Part shown: positions 16,641 to 25,472 of the stretch, piece by piece
Layout: each line of letters starts with the position of its first letter
How positions within the stretch are numbered: position 1 is the first letter of the stretch
NCBI RefSeq assembly: GCF_049847105.1
Contig: NZ_JBNCNS010000002.1
Span: 620,001 to 684,000, forward strand
Source of the DNA: Gordonia sp049847105
GTDB taxonomy: Bacteria > Actinomycetota > Actinomycetes > Mycobacteriales > Mycobacteriaceae
Direction of reading: 5' to 3'
Length of the DNA stretch: 64,000 nt
Notes under the pieces: generated by a model
Seen by the model: the letters and a program-made list of their open reading frames with translations, nothing else
What the model was told of the DNA's origin: nothing
Databases searched by the model: none
Made by a program: the position numbers and the translations under genes

Positions 16641-17429
16641 ATGGCTGAGTTCGTCACCCTCGAGACATCCGATGATCATCCCGGCGTGGGCACCATCCTG
16701 CTCAACCGTCCTCCGATGAACGCGCTGAATCGGCAGGTGCAGACGGAACTGGCCGCGGCCGCCGAGGAAGCGACCCGGCGTGACGACATCAAGGCGGTGG
16801 TCATCTACGGCGGACCGAAGGTGCTCGCCGCAGGCGCCGACATCAAAGAGATGAACGACATGACCTACGCCGAGATGAGCAAGGTCGCCGGTCGTCTGCA
16901 GTCCGCTCTGGGCTCCATCGCCGACATCCCGAAGCCGACGGTCGCCGCGATCACCGGCTACGCGCTCGGTGGTGGTCTCGAGGTCTCCCTCGGCGCGGAC
17001 CGGCGCATCGCCGGGGACAACGCCAAACTGGGCGTGCCAGAGATCCTGCTCGGTGTGATCCCCGGTGGCGGCGGAACCCAGCGGCTCGCCCGACTGGTCG
17101 GGCCGGCCAAGGCAAAGGACATGATCTTCACGGGTCGCTTCGTCGGGGCCGAAGAAGCGCTCGCCATCGGGCTTGTCGACGAGATCGTCGCTCCCGACGA
17201 GGTCTACAACGCGGCATTGACGTGGGCCGGGCAGTTCCGCAATGCGGCATCCATCGCGCTCGCAGCCGGCAAGAAGTCGGTCGATCAGGGACTCGGAGTC
17301 GATCTCGCGACGGGTCTGAAGATCGAGGAACAGCTCTTCGCGGCCCTGTTCGCCACCGAGGACCGTGCCGTCGGGATGAAGTCCTTCATCGAGAACGGGC
17401 CCGGCAAGGCCCAGTTCACCGGCAAGTGA
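16641..17429 (+). CDS. Enoyl-CoA hydratase/isomerase family protein
   Basis: 262 residues, full length for the crotonase fold. Oxyanion-hole segments are present: KVLAAGADIKEMNDM and ITGYALGGGLEVSLGADRRI; the catalytic-glutamate region reads LGVPEILLGVIPGGGGTQRL, so one Glu (in PEI) is clear. Probably hydrates trans-2-enoyl-CoA in fatty-acid oxidation; the order matches Rv3039c (echA17). It is followed by a methyltransferase gene after 46 bases. Confidence 0.9.
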   Translation: MAEFVTLETSDDHPGVGTILLNRPPMNALNRQVQTELAAAAEEATRRDDIKAVVIYGGPKVLAAGADIKEMNDMTYAEMSKVAGRLQSALGSIADIPKPTVAAITGYALGGGLEVSLGADRRIAGDNAKLGVPEILLGVIPGGGGTQRLARLVGPAKAKDMIFTGRFVGAEEALAIGLVDEIVAPDEVYNAALTWAGQFRNAASIALAAGKKSVDQGLGVDLATGLKIEEQLFAALFATEDRAVGMKSFIENGPGKAQFTGK

Positions 17430-17475
17430 CCCACCGACCGCGATTCACCCCCGACGACGAGGAAGTAGCCGAGGA

Positions 17476-18447
17476 ATGACCACGAATGTGACGCCGGGAA
17501 TCGATCCGGAGCCGAATCCGCACGCCACCGAGGAGCAGGTCAAAGCGGCCCTCGAGGACACCAAACTCGCGCAGGTGCTCTACCACGACTGGGAGGCGGA
17601 GACCTACGACGACAAGTGGTCCATCTCCTACGACGAGCGCTGCATCGACTATGCGCGTGGACGTTTCGATGCGGTCGCGTCGGACGTGGAGTTGCCGTAC
17701 GAGCGTGCGATGGAACTCGGTTGTGGCACCGGGTTCTTCCTGCTCAACCTCATGCAGTCGGGTGTGGCGAAGAAGGGCTCGGTCACCGACCTCTCGCCCG
17801 GCATGGTCAAGGTGGCGTTGCGTAACGCGGAGAACCTCGGCCTCGACGTCGATGGCCGCGTCGCCGACGCCGAGAAGATCCCCTACGACGACAATACGTT
17901 CGACCTCGTCGTCGGACACGCTGTGCTGCATCACATCCCGGATGTCGAGCAGGCGTTGCGCGAGGTGTTGCGGGTACTCAAGCCGGGCGGTCGCTTCGTG
18001 TTTGCCGGGGAACCGACGACCATCGGCGATTTCTATGCTCGGTGGATGAGCCGGGCGACCTGGGCGGCCACCACCAACATCACCAAGCTCGGACCGCTGC
18101 AGTCGTGGCGACGTCCGCAGGAGGAACTCGACGAGTCGTCGCGCGCCGCTGCTCTCGAGGCCGTCGTCGACATCCATACCTTCGATCCCGCCGAGCTCGA
18201 GGGCATGGCGCGCGCCGCAGGAGCGACGAAGGTGGAGACCGCGACCGAGGAACTCGCCGCGGCCATGCTCGGGTGGCCGGTCCGGACCTTCGAGGCGGCG
18301 GTCCCGCCGTCGAAGCTCGGTTGGGGCTGGGCCATGTTCGCGTTCAACGGGTGGAAGCGGCTGTCCTGGCTGGACGAGAAGGTCTTGCGGAAAGTGGTGC
18401 CGCCCAAGTTCTTCTACAACGCCATCGTCACCGGTACGAAGCGGTAA
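17476..18447 (+). CDS. Class I SAM-dependent methyltransferase
   Basis: 323 residues. The SAM-binding motif I is MELGCGTGFFLLNL, followed by motif II (TDLSPGMVKVALRNAENLGL), the acidic motif (RVADAEKIPYDDNTFDLVV) and GHAVLHHIPDVEQALREVLR. The C-terminal third has short hydrophobic stretches and ends KVVPPKFFYNAIVTGTKR. Corresponds in order to Rv3038c, near the methylglucose-lipopolysaccharide genes; the acceptor is unknown, and a lipid or sugar are both plausible. ATG 17476 has GAGGAAG upstream. Confidence 0.85.
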   Translation: MTTNVTPGIDPEPNPHATEEQVKAALEDTKLAQVLYHDWEAETYDDKWSISYDERCIDYARGRFDAVASDVELPYERAMELGCGTGFFLLNLMQSGVAKKGSVTDLSPGMVKVALRNAENLGLDVDGRVADAEKIPYDDNTFDLVVGHAVLHHIPDVEQALREVLRVLKPGGRFVFAGEPTTIGDFYARWMSRATWAATTNITKLGPLQSWRRPQEELDESSRAAALEAVVDIHTFDPAELEGMARAAGATKVETATEELAAAMLGWPVRTFEAAVPPSKLGWGWAMFAFNGWKRLSWLDEKVLRKVVPPKFFYNAIVTGTKR

Positions 18448-18492
18448 CACGGGGGTCTGTGCAACGGACGTCGGCCGGGAAGGATATCGGTG

Positions 18493-19722
18493 ATGGGGTA
18501 CCGGTTCACCCTCGACGACGTCGCCTTCTTACGGTCGCGACAGGGCGTCACGGCGCTCGACTCCACCTCGATGCTCGACCTGTCGGCGGCGTCGATGCTC
18601 GCCGACATCGGTGATCTGCGCCGACGGTACGGCTCATACGACGGCGCGCTGATCGAGACGGTGCTGTGCCGTCGTCGGGGGCGCGCGAGACTTCGGGCGG
18701 CCGACGACATGTTGTTCACCGATGACGCGCTGCAACAGGCGACCGCCGGCGCGGTGGCCCGACACCGTGCGGCGGAGATCGCCGACCGCTTCCCCGGGGC
18801 CGTGGTACACGACGTCACATGTTCGATCGGCGCCGAGGTCATGGAGCTCGCGGCGAACGAGGGGATCTCGGGTGTCCTGGGCAGCGACATCGACCCGGTG
18901 CGCCTGCGCATGGCGCGCCACAATGGATCGTTGTCCGACCGCCCGACCACGATCGTGCGGGCCGACGCCCTGACCCCGACCTCCATCGCGGACGTGGTGC
19001 TCGCCGATCCGGCCCGTCGCTCCGGGGCGGGCCGGGTGTTCCGGCTCGACCAGCTCACGCCACCGCTGCTCGATGTGCTCACCACCTATGCCGGCCGGCC
19101 GATCGCTGTGAAATGCGCTCCGGGGCTGGACTACCGGATGCTGCGTGATCGCTTCGGATTCGCCGGTCAGGTGCAGATCACCTCGCTGGACGGGGCGGTC
19201 CGCGAGGCATGTCTGTGGACCGAACGCGATGGTGAGCCGAGTCGGCGCGCGACTGTTCTGCGGTCACGTCCGGACGGCTCGGTGGCGAGCTACGAGATCG
19301 TCGACGACGGTGACGACCAGGAGTCGGTCGGGGAGGTAGGGCAGTGGATCGTCGACCCGGACGGCGCAGTTGTGCGTGCCGGACTGGTCCGCAATTATGC
19401 TCGCCGGCAAGGACTCTGGCAGCTCGACCCGCAGATCGCCTATCTCACCGGCGACGACGTGCCGGTCGGCGAGCGAGGCTTTCGGGTCATCGAGGCCACC
19501 GGTGTCACGGAGAAGGAGCTGCGCAAGCGCCTTGCCGCACACGACTGCGGAAGCCTCGAGATCTTGGTCCGCGGACTCGATGTGGACCCGGATCGGCTGC
19601 GTAAGCGGTTGAAGCCCAAAGGGTCACGATCCTTGACGCTCGTACTCACCCGGATCGGACGAAAGGGCGTCGGGTTCATCTGTGAGGCGGGCATTCGCTT
19701 CCGACCCGGGACGACCGTGTAA
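18493..19722 (+). CDS. SAM-dependent methyltransferase with THUMP-like C-terminal domain
   Basis: 409 residues. The N-terminal helical region is followed by a SAM-binding fold (VVHDVTCSIGAEVMELA, GSDIDPVRLRMARHN, DVVLADPARRS) and a C-terminal THUMP-like RNA-binding region (GSLEILVRGLDVDPDRLRKR and the Lys-rich end). The DPAR motif resembles N6-adenine or RNA methyltransferases more than sugar methyltransferases. It corresponds to Rv3037c, which has been placed in the methylglucose-lipopolysaccharide cluster by position. ATG 18493 is chosen over GTG 18490 because GGAAGGA lies 8 bases upstream. Confidence 0.82.
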   Translation: MGYRFTLDDVAFLRSRQGVTALDSTSMLDLSAASMLADIGDLRRRYGSYDGALIETVLCRRRGRARLRAADDMLFTDDALQQATAGAVARHRAAEIADRFPGAVVHDVTCSIGAEVMELAANEGISGVLGSDIDPVRLRMARHNGSLSDRPTTIVRADALTPTSIADVVLADPARRSGAGRVFRLDQLTPPLLDVLTTYAGRPIAVKCAPGLDYRMLRDRFGFAGQVQITSLDGAVREACLWTERDGEPSRRATVLRSRPDGSVASYEIVDDGDDQESVGEVGQWIVDPDGAVVRAGLVRNYARRQGLWQLDPQIAYLTGDDVPVGERGFRVIEATGVTEKELRKRLAAHDCGSLEILVRGLDVDPDRLRKRLKPKGSRSLTLVLTRIGRKGVGFICEAGIRFRPGTTV

Positions 19723-19764
19723 ACCAAACCTTGACAACAAGGTATGTGTAAATCTACGGTTTAC
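19718..19764 (+). promoter_or_regulatory. Promoter and nested palindromes before the HTH gene
   Basis: TTGACA at 19731-19736 and TACGGT at 19755-19760 are spaced 18 bases; a start point about 7 bases on would coincide with the ATG at 19767 (leaderless). Overlapping it are CCTTG-ACAA-CAAGG (19729-19742), GTAAA-N7-TTTAC (19748-19764) and a wider GTAAACC (from 19719)/GGTTTAC pair. The repeats overlap both promoter boxes, as expected of an operator, possibly for the product of the gene itself. Confidence 0.6.
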
Positions 19765-19766
19765 GC

Positions 19767-20393
19767 ATGGGTGAGGTGCATGAACTGTCCCACGAGGTCG
19801 AGCGGTACGCGCGCAGTATCGGATCCGGTGGCGACGCCGTGGCGAAAACCGGTGCGCTGGCCCAGGTGTACGACGCGCTCCAACTCGGTCGTCGTGCCGA
19901 GGAGTTGCTGAGCGCCACCGCGAGGCGGGCGCGGGAGTGTGGATGCACCTGGCAGGAGATCGGTGACGTCGTCGGCGTCACGCGACAGGCGGCCTTCCAG
20001 CGTTTCGGAAAGCCGATCGATCCGAGGACGGGAGAACCGATGACGAAAACGTTGATACCACAGGCAGATGTGATGGCGGTGGACCTGCTGGACCGGATCC
20101 GCGGTGGTGAGTGGGCGGTTGTCGTGTCGAGGTTCACGGCGCAGATGGCGGCCGCCATCGACGGGCCCGGCCTGGCCGACGCATGGGCGTCGGTGATCGC
20201 ACTCGGTGGCGAGGTGGAGTCGATCGGTTCGCCCTTCGTGCGCCTACACGGGTTGCATACGGTCGTGGACGTGGCGATCGAACAGGAAGCCGGAGCAACG
20301 ACGATGCGGGTCGCCTACGACACCGATGGCAGGATCGCGGGTCTGTTCTTCCTCGATCCGGATGCGGCCGAGGCGAGTCCGCTCCATCGTTGA
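19767..20393 (+). CDS. Helix-turn-helix protein with DUF3887-like C-terminal domain
   Basis: 208 residues. Residues ~58-76 (CTWQEIGDVVGVTRQAAFQR) are a clear helix-turn-helix of the kind found in small actinobacterial regulators; the helical N-terminus resembles a sigma-factor-like or Rv-type DNA-binding module. The second half (MAVDLLDRIRGGEWAVVVSRF to the end) looks like a DUF3887/SnoaL-like fold, with the repeating VRLHGLHTVVDVAIEQEAG and LFFLDPD end. DNA binding is likely and a small ligand is possible. It replaces the Rv3036c gene found here in M. tuberculosis. Dense palindromes upstream suggest autoregulation. Confidence 0.7.
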   Translation: MGEVHELSHEVERYARSIGSGGDAVAKTGALAQVYDALQLGRRAEELLSATARRARECGCTWQEIGDVVGVTRQAAFQRFGKPIDPRTGEPMTKTLIPQADVMAVDLLDRIRGGEWAVVVSRFTAQMAAAIDGPGLADAWASVIALGGEVESIGSPFVRLHGLHTVVDVAIEQEAGATTMRVAYDTDGRIAGLFFLDPDAAEASPLHR

Positions 20394-21746
20394 TCAGTCG
20401 ATCTCGGCCTTGCTGTCGAAGAAGTAGACCTTGCCGATATTCGTCGCGGTCGCGATCTGGCCCCTCGCCGACACGGCGACGCCCGTCGCGAATCCGCCCG
20501 ATTCCGGAAGCGGCAGTGTGCGTTTCGTCGAGCCGTCGGCGGTCGACACCTCGGCCAGCGACAAGGTGTCCTTGCCCTTGTCTCGGATGACGGTCCACGC
20601 GGTGCCCTGATCGGTCAGGGTGGACAGGCTCACCGATGCGAGATCCTTGCGTTGCCAGACCTGTTCGGCGTGGTCGCCGCGGTCGCGCAGCAGGGTGAGC
20701 GGGGCACCGAGCACACCCGTCGGCATGATCAGGCCGTCCGGCGACACCGACATGGTGCCGAAGCCGTAGCCGCCGTTGTCATAGGTCCACCGCGTCTTGC
20801 CGGTGGCCGCATCCAGCGCCACGAGCTTGCCGAGACGACTGAAGGTGTACACCGTGCCGCCGTCGGCGGACAGCGTCGGGGAGCCGACGACACCGCCGGG
20901 GACGTCGGCATGCCAGGCCTCGCGCATCACGCGCGCACCGTTCTGCTCGGCGTAGGACATCGCGCGGACCTGCGAGGCGATGGCACCCTGCGGCCAGAAG
21001 TTGAGGAAGAACCGCTGATGCGCCTCGTCGACCGCCGGTGGTGCGGGGACCGCGCAGCGTGGGCCGTTGGTGACGCACTCGCCGAAGCCGTAGGTCGGGT
21101 CGTCGGGGTTGGCATCGGCGCGCAGCCGAACCTCGGGTGCGACGAGTTCGTTTGTCTGGCTGTCGATGAGGAGCAGTTGCCCCTGGGTGGTGGCGACGAG
21201 GACCTGCCCCGGTGCGGCGAACTTCGCCGACAACGGGACTCCCAGCACGGGCATCCGCCACCGGATCGCACCACCGGCGTTGAACGCCAGGAAGGTTGTC
21301 TCCTCACCGACGTACGGCTGGTCGAACTGGTCGGACAGTAGAGAGTTGACCTCGATTCCCGGGCGCATCCGCTTGCAGAAGTTCTTCCGACCGCTGTGCG
21401 GATCGAGGATCAGCAGATTGCACCCGCTCGCCGTGTTCGACGTGACGCCGACGTTGGACTGGGTGGAGATCGTGATCGGTGCGGTCACCGGGCCGCCGGT
21501 GGGGCGGGTCCAGCTCAGCGCGAGGTCGTCGGGAACGGCGGGATAGGCGAAGTTCGAGTTGGCTGCGTTGCCGCCATAGCTCGACCACCCCGGTCCGGCG
21601 ACCGAACGGACATCGACCTCGCCGTCCGAGCAGGCCGACGCCACCACGGCGATGACGGTCATCAGCAGCGCCGCGAAGGTTGTCGCAACACGACGGGGAA
21701 CCCCACGCCCACCGGCCGTCACAGCCATCGAAGCTCCTGTTCTCAT
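20394..21746 (-). CDS. PQQ-like beta-propeller lipoprotein
   Basis: 450 residues. Signal peptide with lipobox VVASAC near residue 39, then a beta-propeller of PQQ-binding-like repeats (GWSSYGGNAANSNFAYP, TAWTVIRDK, LVALDAATGKTRWTYDNGG). No recognisable catalytic residues; proteins of this kind in the Mycobacteriales are cell-surface scaffolds or sugar-binding proteins. The position corresponds to Rv3035 beside the glucan-lipid genes. Tail to tail with the HTH gene with no gap. Confidence 0.8.
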   Translation of the reverse strand: MRTGASMAVTAGGRGVPRRVATTFAALLMTVIAVVASACSDGEVDVRSVAGPGWSSYGGNAANSNFAYPAVPDDLALSWTRPTGGPVTAPITISTQSNVGVTSNTASGCNLLILDPHSGRKNFCKRMRPGIEVNSLLSDQFDQPYVGEETTFLAFNAGGAIRWRMPVLGVPLSAKFAAPGQVLVATTQGQLLLIDSQTNELVAPEVRLRADANPDDPTYGFGECVTNGPRCAVPAPPAVDEAHQRFFLNFWPQGAIASQVRAMSYAEQNGARVMREAWHADVPGGVVGSPTLSADGGTVYTFSRLGKLVALDAATGKTRWTYDNGGYGFGTMSVSPDGLIMPTGVLGAPLTLLRDRGDHAEQVWQRKDLASVSLSTLTDQGTAWTVIRDKGKDTLSLAEVSTADGSTKRTLPLPESGGFATGVAVSARGQIATATNIGKVYFFDSKAEID

Positions 21747-21824
21747 CGCGATCTGCCCCGTCGGACGACGTGCCAGCAGAGAGCCTATCGTGCCGGGAAT
21801 TCGGGTCGATTAGGGTTTGTCGTC

Positions 21825-22574
21825 ATGACCACGATGTGGAATGCCTCCTATCGGTCCCGGTGGACGGCGGGCCGGCGCCGAGACCCAGCACAGGCGCGGT
21901 TTCTGACCCTTGGTTCGCTGCGGTGGGTGGTGCGCAACCGGGCCTATTCGCCGTGGTATCTCGTCCGGTACTACCGTCTGGCGCGCTTCCGGGTCGCCAA
22001 CCCGCACGTGGTGCTGCGCGGCATGGTCTTCCTGGGACGCAACGTCGAGATCCACGCGACCCCTCAGATGTCGAGGATGGAGATCGGCCGTTGGGTGCAC
22101 ATCGGCGACGGCAACTCGATCCGCTGTCACGAGGGCAGCCTGAAGATCGGCGACAAGACAGTTCTCGGGTGCAACAACGTCATCAACTCCTACCTCGATC
22201 TCGAGATCGGCGGCTCCACCCTCATCGCGGACTGGTGCTATATCTGCGATTTCGACCACAAGATGGACGACATCACGCTGCCCATCAAGGACCAGGGCAT
22301 CGTGAAGGGCCCGGTCCGGATCGGGCCGGACACGTGGGTCGCGGCCAAGGTGTCGGTGTTGCGCAACACGATCGTCGGCCGCGGCTGCGTACTCGGCTCG
22401 CACGCGGTGGTCAGAGGTGTCATCCCGGACTTCTCGATCGCGGTGGGAGCGCCTGCTCGGGTCGTGAAGAATCGCAAGGACGATTGGGCCACGAGCGCCG
22501 AGGAGCGAGCCGAGCTCGAACGTGCGCTGGCCGACATCGAGCGGAAGAAGGCGGCAGCCGAACGGGAGCGGTGA
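21825..22574 (+). CDS. Hexapeptide-repeat acyltransferase
   Basis: 249 residues. Left-handed beta-helix acyltransferase: isoleucine-patch hexads run from about residue 70 (NVEIHATPQMSRMEIGRWVH) through GDKTVLGCNNVINSYLDLEI to VIPDFSIAVGAPARVVKNR, the usual final hexad. The catalytic-site His is probably the one in CDFDHKMDD. The N-terminal ~60 residues are basic and aromatic (WYLVRYYRLARFRV), suited to membrane contact. Corresponds to Rv3034c, proposed to acylate 6-O-methylglucose lipopolysaccharide; here it is the lone plus-strand gene of the cluster. ATG 21825 chosen; no strong ribosome site. Confidence 0.83.
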   Translation: MTTMWNASYRSRWTAGRRRDPAQARFLTLGSLRWVVRNRAYSPWYLVRYYRLARFRVANPHVVLRGMVFLGRNVEIHATPQMSRMEIGRWVHIGDGNSIRCHEGSLKIGDKTVLGCNNVINSYLDLEIGGSTLIADWCYICDFDHKMDDITLPIKDQGIVKGPVRIGPDTWVAAKVSVLRNTIVGRGCVLGSHAVVRGVIPDFSIAVGAPARVVKNRKDDWATSAEERAELERALADIERKKAAAERER

Positions 22575-22590
22575 CCTGCTCGGTGATTTC

Positions 22591-23865
22591 TCAGTCCGAT
22601 TGCCCCGGATCGCGTTCCGGCAGGGGCCGCTCGGGGATGCTGGGGCGTCCGACCGGATGACGGACCCGGCGTTTGGCGGCCAGGTAGACGCCTGCGGTGC
22701 GCTCGGCGACCTCGCTCCACGAGAACTCCTCGGTGAGCCGGTCGCGCGCCCGGGCCGCGCGGGTGGCGGCGGCCGCCGGATCGCTCAGCGCGGCGCGCAC
22801 CGCCGTCGCAATGCCCGCGACGTCGCCCGGATCGAATGTGAGTCCGGTCGTCGTGTCGGTCACCGCTTCACCGAGCCCGCCTGCTGTGGACACCACCAGC
22901 GGCGCGCCGGTCGCGGCCGCCTCGAGGGCGACGATCCCGAACGGTTCGTAGCGGCTGGGCAGCACGATGGCGGCGCATCGATGCATGAGCCCGATCAGAC
23001 CCTGGTGGTCGACGGCGCCGAGGAACCGGACGGCCTTGGTCACGCGGTGGCGCCTGGCCTGTTCGACCAGCCATTCCAGTTGTGTGCCGGTTCCGGCGAC
23101 GGTCAGGGTGGTGCCGGGGTGGGTGCGGCGGATGCGGGGGAGCGCGGCCAGCAGATCCTGCACACCCTTCTCATATTCGAGCCGCCCCGCGAACAACAGT
23201 TCCGGTGGGCCGGAGCGCGTCGGCCGTGGCGCGAAGGGCCAGGTCCTGATGTCGATCCCGTTGTGGATCACCGAGATATCCGGGAGGTCGGGTCCGAAGA
23301 GCCGGGTGACCTCGTCGCGCATCGACGCCGAGCACGTGATCAGCGAATCCGATTCGCTCGCCAGCCACCACTCCACCGAGTGCACCTGCCGGTTGGTGGG
23401 TCCGCTCACCCAGCCACTGTGGCGGCCGGCCTCGGTGGCGTGGATGGTCGAGACCAGCGGAACGTCGAAGAACTCAGCGAGTGCGATGGCCGGATGCGCC
23501 ACCAGCCAGTCGTGGGCATGGACGACGTCGGGCAGCCAGGGCTGCTGTTCCGGCGAATTACGCTCGCCGGCGAGAACTCTCAGGCCGGTCCGGACAAACG
23601 AATGGCCCATCGCCAGCGTCCACGCCATCATGTCGCGGCCGAACTCGAACTCCGGGGGATCCTCGGCCGCGGCGATGATCCGGACACCGTCGACACGGGT
23701 CTCGGTGGTCGGATGACTCACCGCGTCGGTCCCGGTCGGGCGGCGGGTGAGCACCACGATGTCGTGCCCCTGGGCGGCGAGCTCGGTCGTCAAGTGGTGA
23801 ACGTGGCGGCCGAGGCCGCCGACGACTACGGGTGGGTACTCCCACGAGACGATCAAGATCCTCAT
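22591..23865 (-). CDS. GT4 glycosyltransferase, probable alpha-1,4-glucosyltransferase
   Basis: 424 residues. The GT4 fold is clear: the N-terminal MRILIVSWEYPPVVVGGLGR with the glycine loop that holds the nucleotide sugar, and the C-terminal EX7E motif PSRYEPFGIVALEAAATG. The position and neighbours correspond to Rv3032, the alpha-1,4-glucosyltransferase of methylglucose lipopolysaccharide and cytosolic glucan synthesis, using an activated glucose donor. ATG 23865 has GGGGGA about 5 bases upstream; it starts 19 bases after the branching enzyme gene. Confidence 0.88.
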   Translation of the reverse strand: MRILIVSWEYPPVVVGGLGRHVHHLTTELAAQGHDIVVLTRRPTGTDAVSHPTTETRVDGVRIIAAAEDPPEFEFGRDMMAWTLAMGHSFVRTGLRVLAGERNSPEQQPWLPDVVHAHDWLVAHPAIALAEFFDVPLVSTIHATEAGRHSGWVSGPTNRQVHSVEWWLASESDSLITCSASMRDEVTRLFGPDLPDISVIHNGIDIRTWPFAPRPTRSGPPELLFAGRLEYEKGVQDLLAALPRIRRTHPGTTLTVAGTGTQLEWLVEQARRHRVTKAVRFLGAVDHQGLIGLMHRCAAIVLPSRYEPFGIVALEAAATGAPLVVSTAGGLGEAVTDTTTGLTFDPGDVAGIATAVRAALSDPAAAATRAARARDRLTEEFSWSEVAERTAGVYLAAKRRVRHPVGRPSIPERPLPERDPGQSD

Positions 23866-23884
23866 CTGCCATCCCCCGTCGCGG

Positions 23885-25459
23885 TCATCCCCGGACCTCG
23901 TCGACCGCATCCCTGGTGTGCAGTCGTCGCGCATCGAGCCCGGCGAACAGATTGTCGGCGCGCGCCCAGGCGCCGGCAAGGCGGTGCGCCAGGTCGTCGC
24001 GTCCCCGGAGTGCGGCGTCGCAGATCTCGCGGGTCGCGTGCGCGTGTTTGTGTGCCCGATCCACAGCGTAGTTGGCCGCGGTGTCCTTGGAGACCATGAA
24101 CGGCCAGTCGGAGGCCACCGTCAGCAAGGTCTCCCGGATGATCTGATCGGCCACCCGGTTGCGTCCGGCCGGGTGTCCGGGCGCACCCCCGACCCCCGGG
24201 GCGAGGATCTTGTCGACCGCCTTCAGCGCCGTCTCGGTGACCTCGGCGTTCAGTGCGACCAGGTGCTCGACCTGCGGCCCGTTCCACACCCGCCAGTCCT
24301 TGCCCGATCCCCACGACGACGCCGGCAGTTGCACCGGTGTGCCGACAAAGCCGTCTCGTCGTGCGGAGGCGAGCGTGCCGACGTCGACCCCCGCCTCGGG
24401 GAGCCGACGCAGGACGCGTTCGAGCCAGACCGGACCCTCGTGCCACCAATGGCCGAACAACTCGGTGTCGAAGGCGGCCACCACGAGTGCCGGTCGCCCC
24501 TGTCGTGCGGATTCGTCGACGAGTCGGCGTCGCACGTGGTCGACGAAATCGTCGACGTGACGGTCGATCACCGCGTCCACGCGCGCCGGGTCGTAGGGCT
24601 TCTTGTCGGCCGACGACACACCCCGTCCGGTGACCCGGGCCGGTTTCAGGCCGGTGGCGTGGTCGTAGGTGTGGAAGTCGCGGTAGGCGGCATGCCCCGG
24701 ATATCCCGACTTCGGCGACCACACGCGGTAGCTGATGCTGAGATCCCGGCCGAACGCGACGACATCGGTGTCACCGACGGGCCGGCCGAGTGCGGTGTCG
24801 CCCTTGAGTGTCGGACCGTCCACCATGAAATGCCCGACGCCCGCCGCGGAGTACTCGGTCTCCATCCCCGGGTCGAATGCACATTCCGGAGCCCAGATGC
24901 CCGTCGGACGAGTCGCCCACCGTGCCCGCGCGTCGTCGAGGCCTTCGGCCAACGAGAACTGCCGCAGCCGGCGGTCGAGGAGTGGGGCGAAGGGATGGGC
25001 CAGCGGGCCGCCCAGGACCTCCACGACGCCGGACGAGGCCAGCGTGCGGATCTGCGGGCTCGCGCCGTGCCGCCAATGCGTCTCGAACTCGGCCATCGCA
25101 TCCGCCGCGGCACGGTACTCACGACTGCCCAGTGCGCGCCGCGACGGGTCCGGTGCGATCGCCGCCTCGACGGCGCGGAGCTGCCAGTCGGCGAGCCATT
25201 CGTACATCGACGAGCCGCAGTGCGGATCGTCGAGTTGTGCGGCCAGGACCGGCGTGATGCCGAGAGACAGTTGATCCAGTGCCCCGTCGTCGGCAAGCCG
25301 GCGCAGCATCGCGAACAGCGGTAGGTAGGAGCCCGCCCAGGACTGGTAGAGCCATTCCTCACCGACCGGCCACCGGCCGTGATTGGCCAGCCATGGCAGA
25401 TGGGAGTGCAGGACCAACGTGAATCGGCCGGGTACGGCGGAACCGGATCGAGGGGTCAT
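23885..25459 (-). CDS. 1,4-alpha-glucan branching enzyme, GH57
   Basis: 524 residues. GH57 family: VLHSHLPWLANHG (motif 1), GIWAPECAFDPGME (motif 3, with the Glu nucleophile), AFDTELFGHWWHEGP (motif 4, with the Asp acid/base) and a DUF1957-type C-terminal domain (TLLTVASDWPFMVSKDTAANYA). It makes alpha-1,6 branches in cytosolic alpha-glucan; corresponds to Rv3031, in the methylglucose-lipopolysaccharide locus. Start at 25459 gives the usual short N-terminus. It follows the methyltransferase gene by 13 bases and precedes GT4 by 19, so the three form a unit. Confidence 0.9.
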   Translation of the reverse strand: MTPRSGSAVPGRFTLVLHSHLPWLANHGRWPVGEEWLYQSWAGSYLPLFAMLRRLADDGALDQLSLGITPVLAAQLDDPHCGSSMYEWLADWQLRAVEAAIAPDPSRRALGSREYRAAADAMAEFETHWRHGASPQIRTLASSGVVEVLGGPLAHPFAPLLDRRLRQFSLAEGLDDARARWATRPTGIWAPECAFDPGMETEYSAAGVGHFMVDGPTLKGDTALGRPVGDTDVVAFGRDLSISYRVWSPKSGYPGHAAYRDFHTYDHATGLKPARVTGRGVSSADKKPYDPARVDAVIDRHVDDFVDHVRRRLVDESARQGRPALVVAAFDTELFGHWWHEGPVWLERVLRRLPEAGVDVGTLASARRDGFVGTPVQLPASSWGSGKDWRVWNGPQVEHLVALNAEVTETALKAVDKILAPGVGGAPGHPAGRNRVADQIIRETLLTVASDWPFMVSKDTAANYAVDRAHKHAHATREICDAALRGRDDLAHRLAGAWARADNLFAGLDARRLHTRDAVDEVRG

Positions 25460-25472
25460 CGGGCGCCGCTGA

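Noticed and set aside
22522..24099. 525-codon plus-strand frame opposite GT4 and GH57
   Set aside because: Antisense to two enzymes with intact catalytic motifs; Gly/Arg/His-rich shadow.
23918..25324. 468-codon plus-strand frame opposite GH57
   Set aside because: Antisense to the conserved branching enzyme; no start signal or family features.
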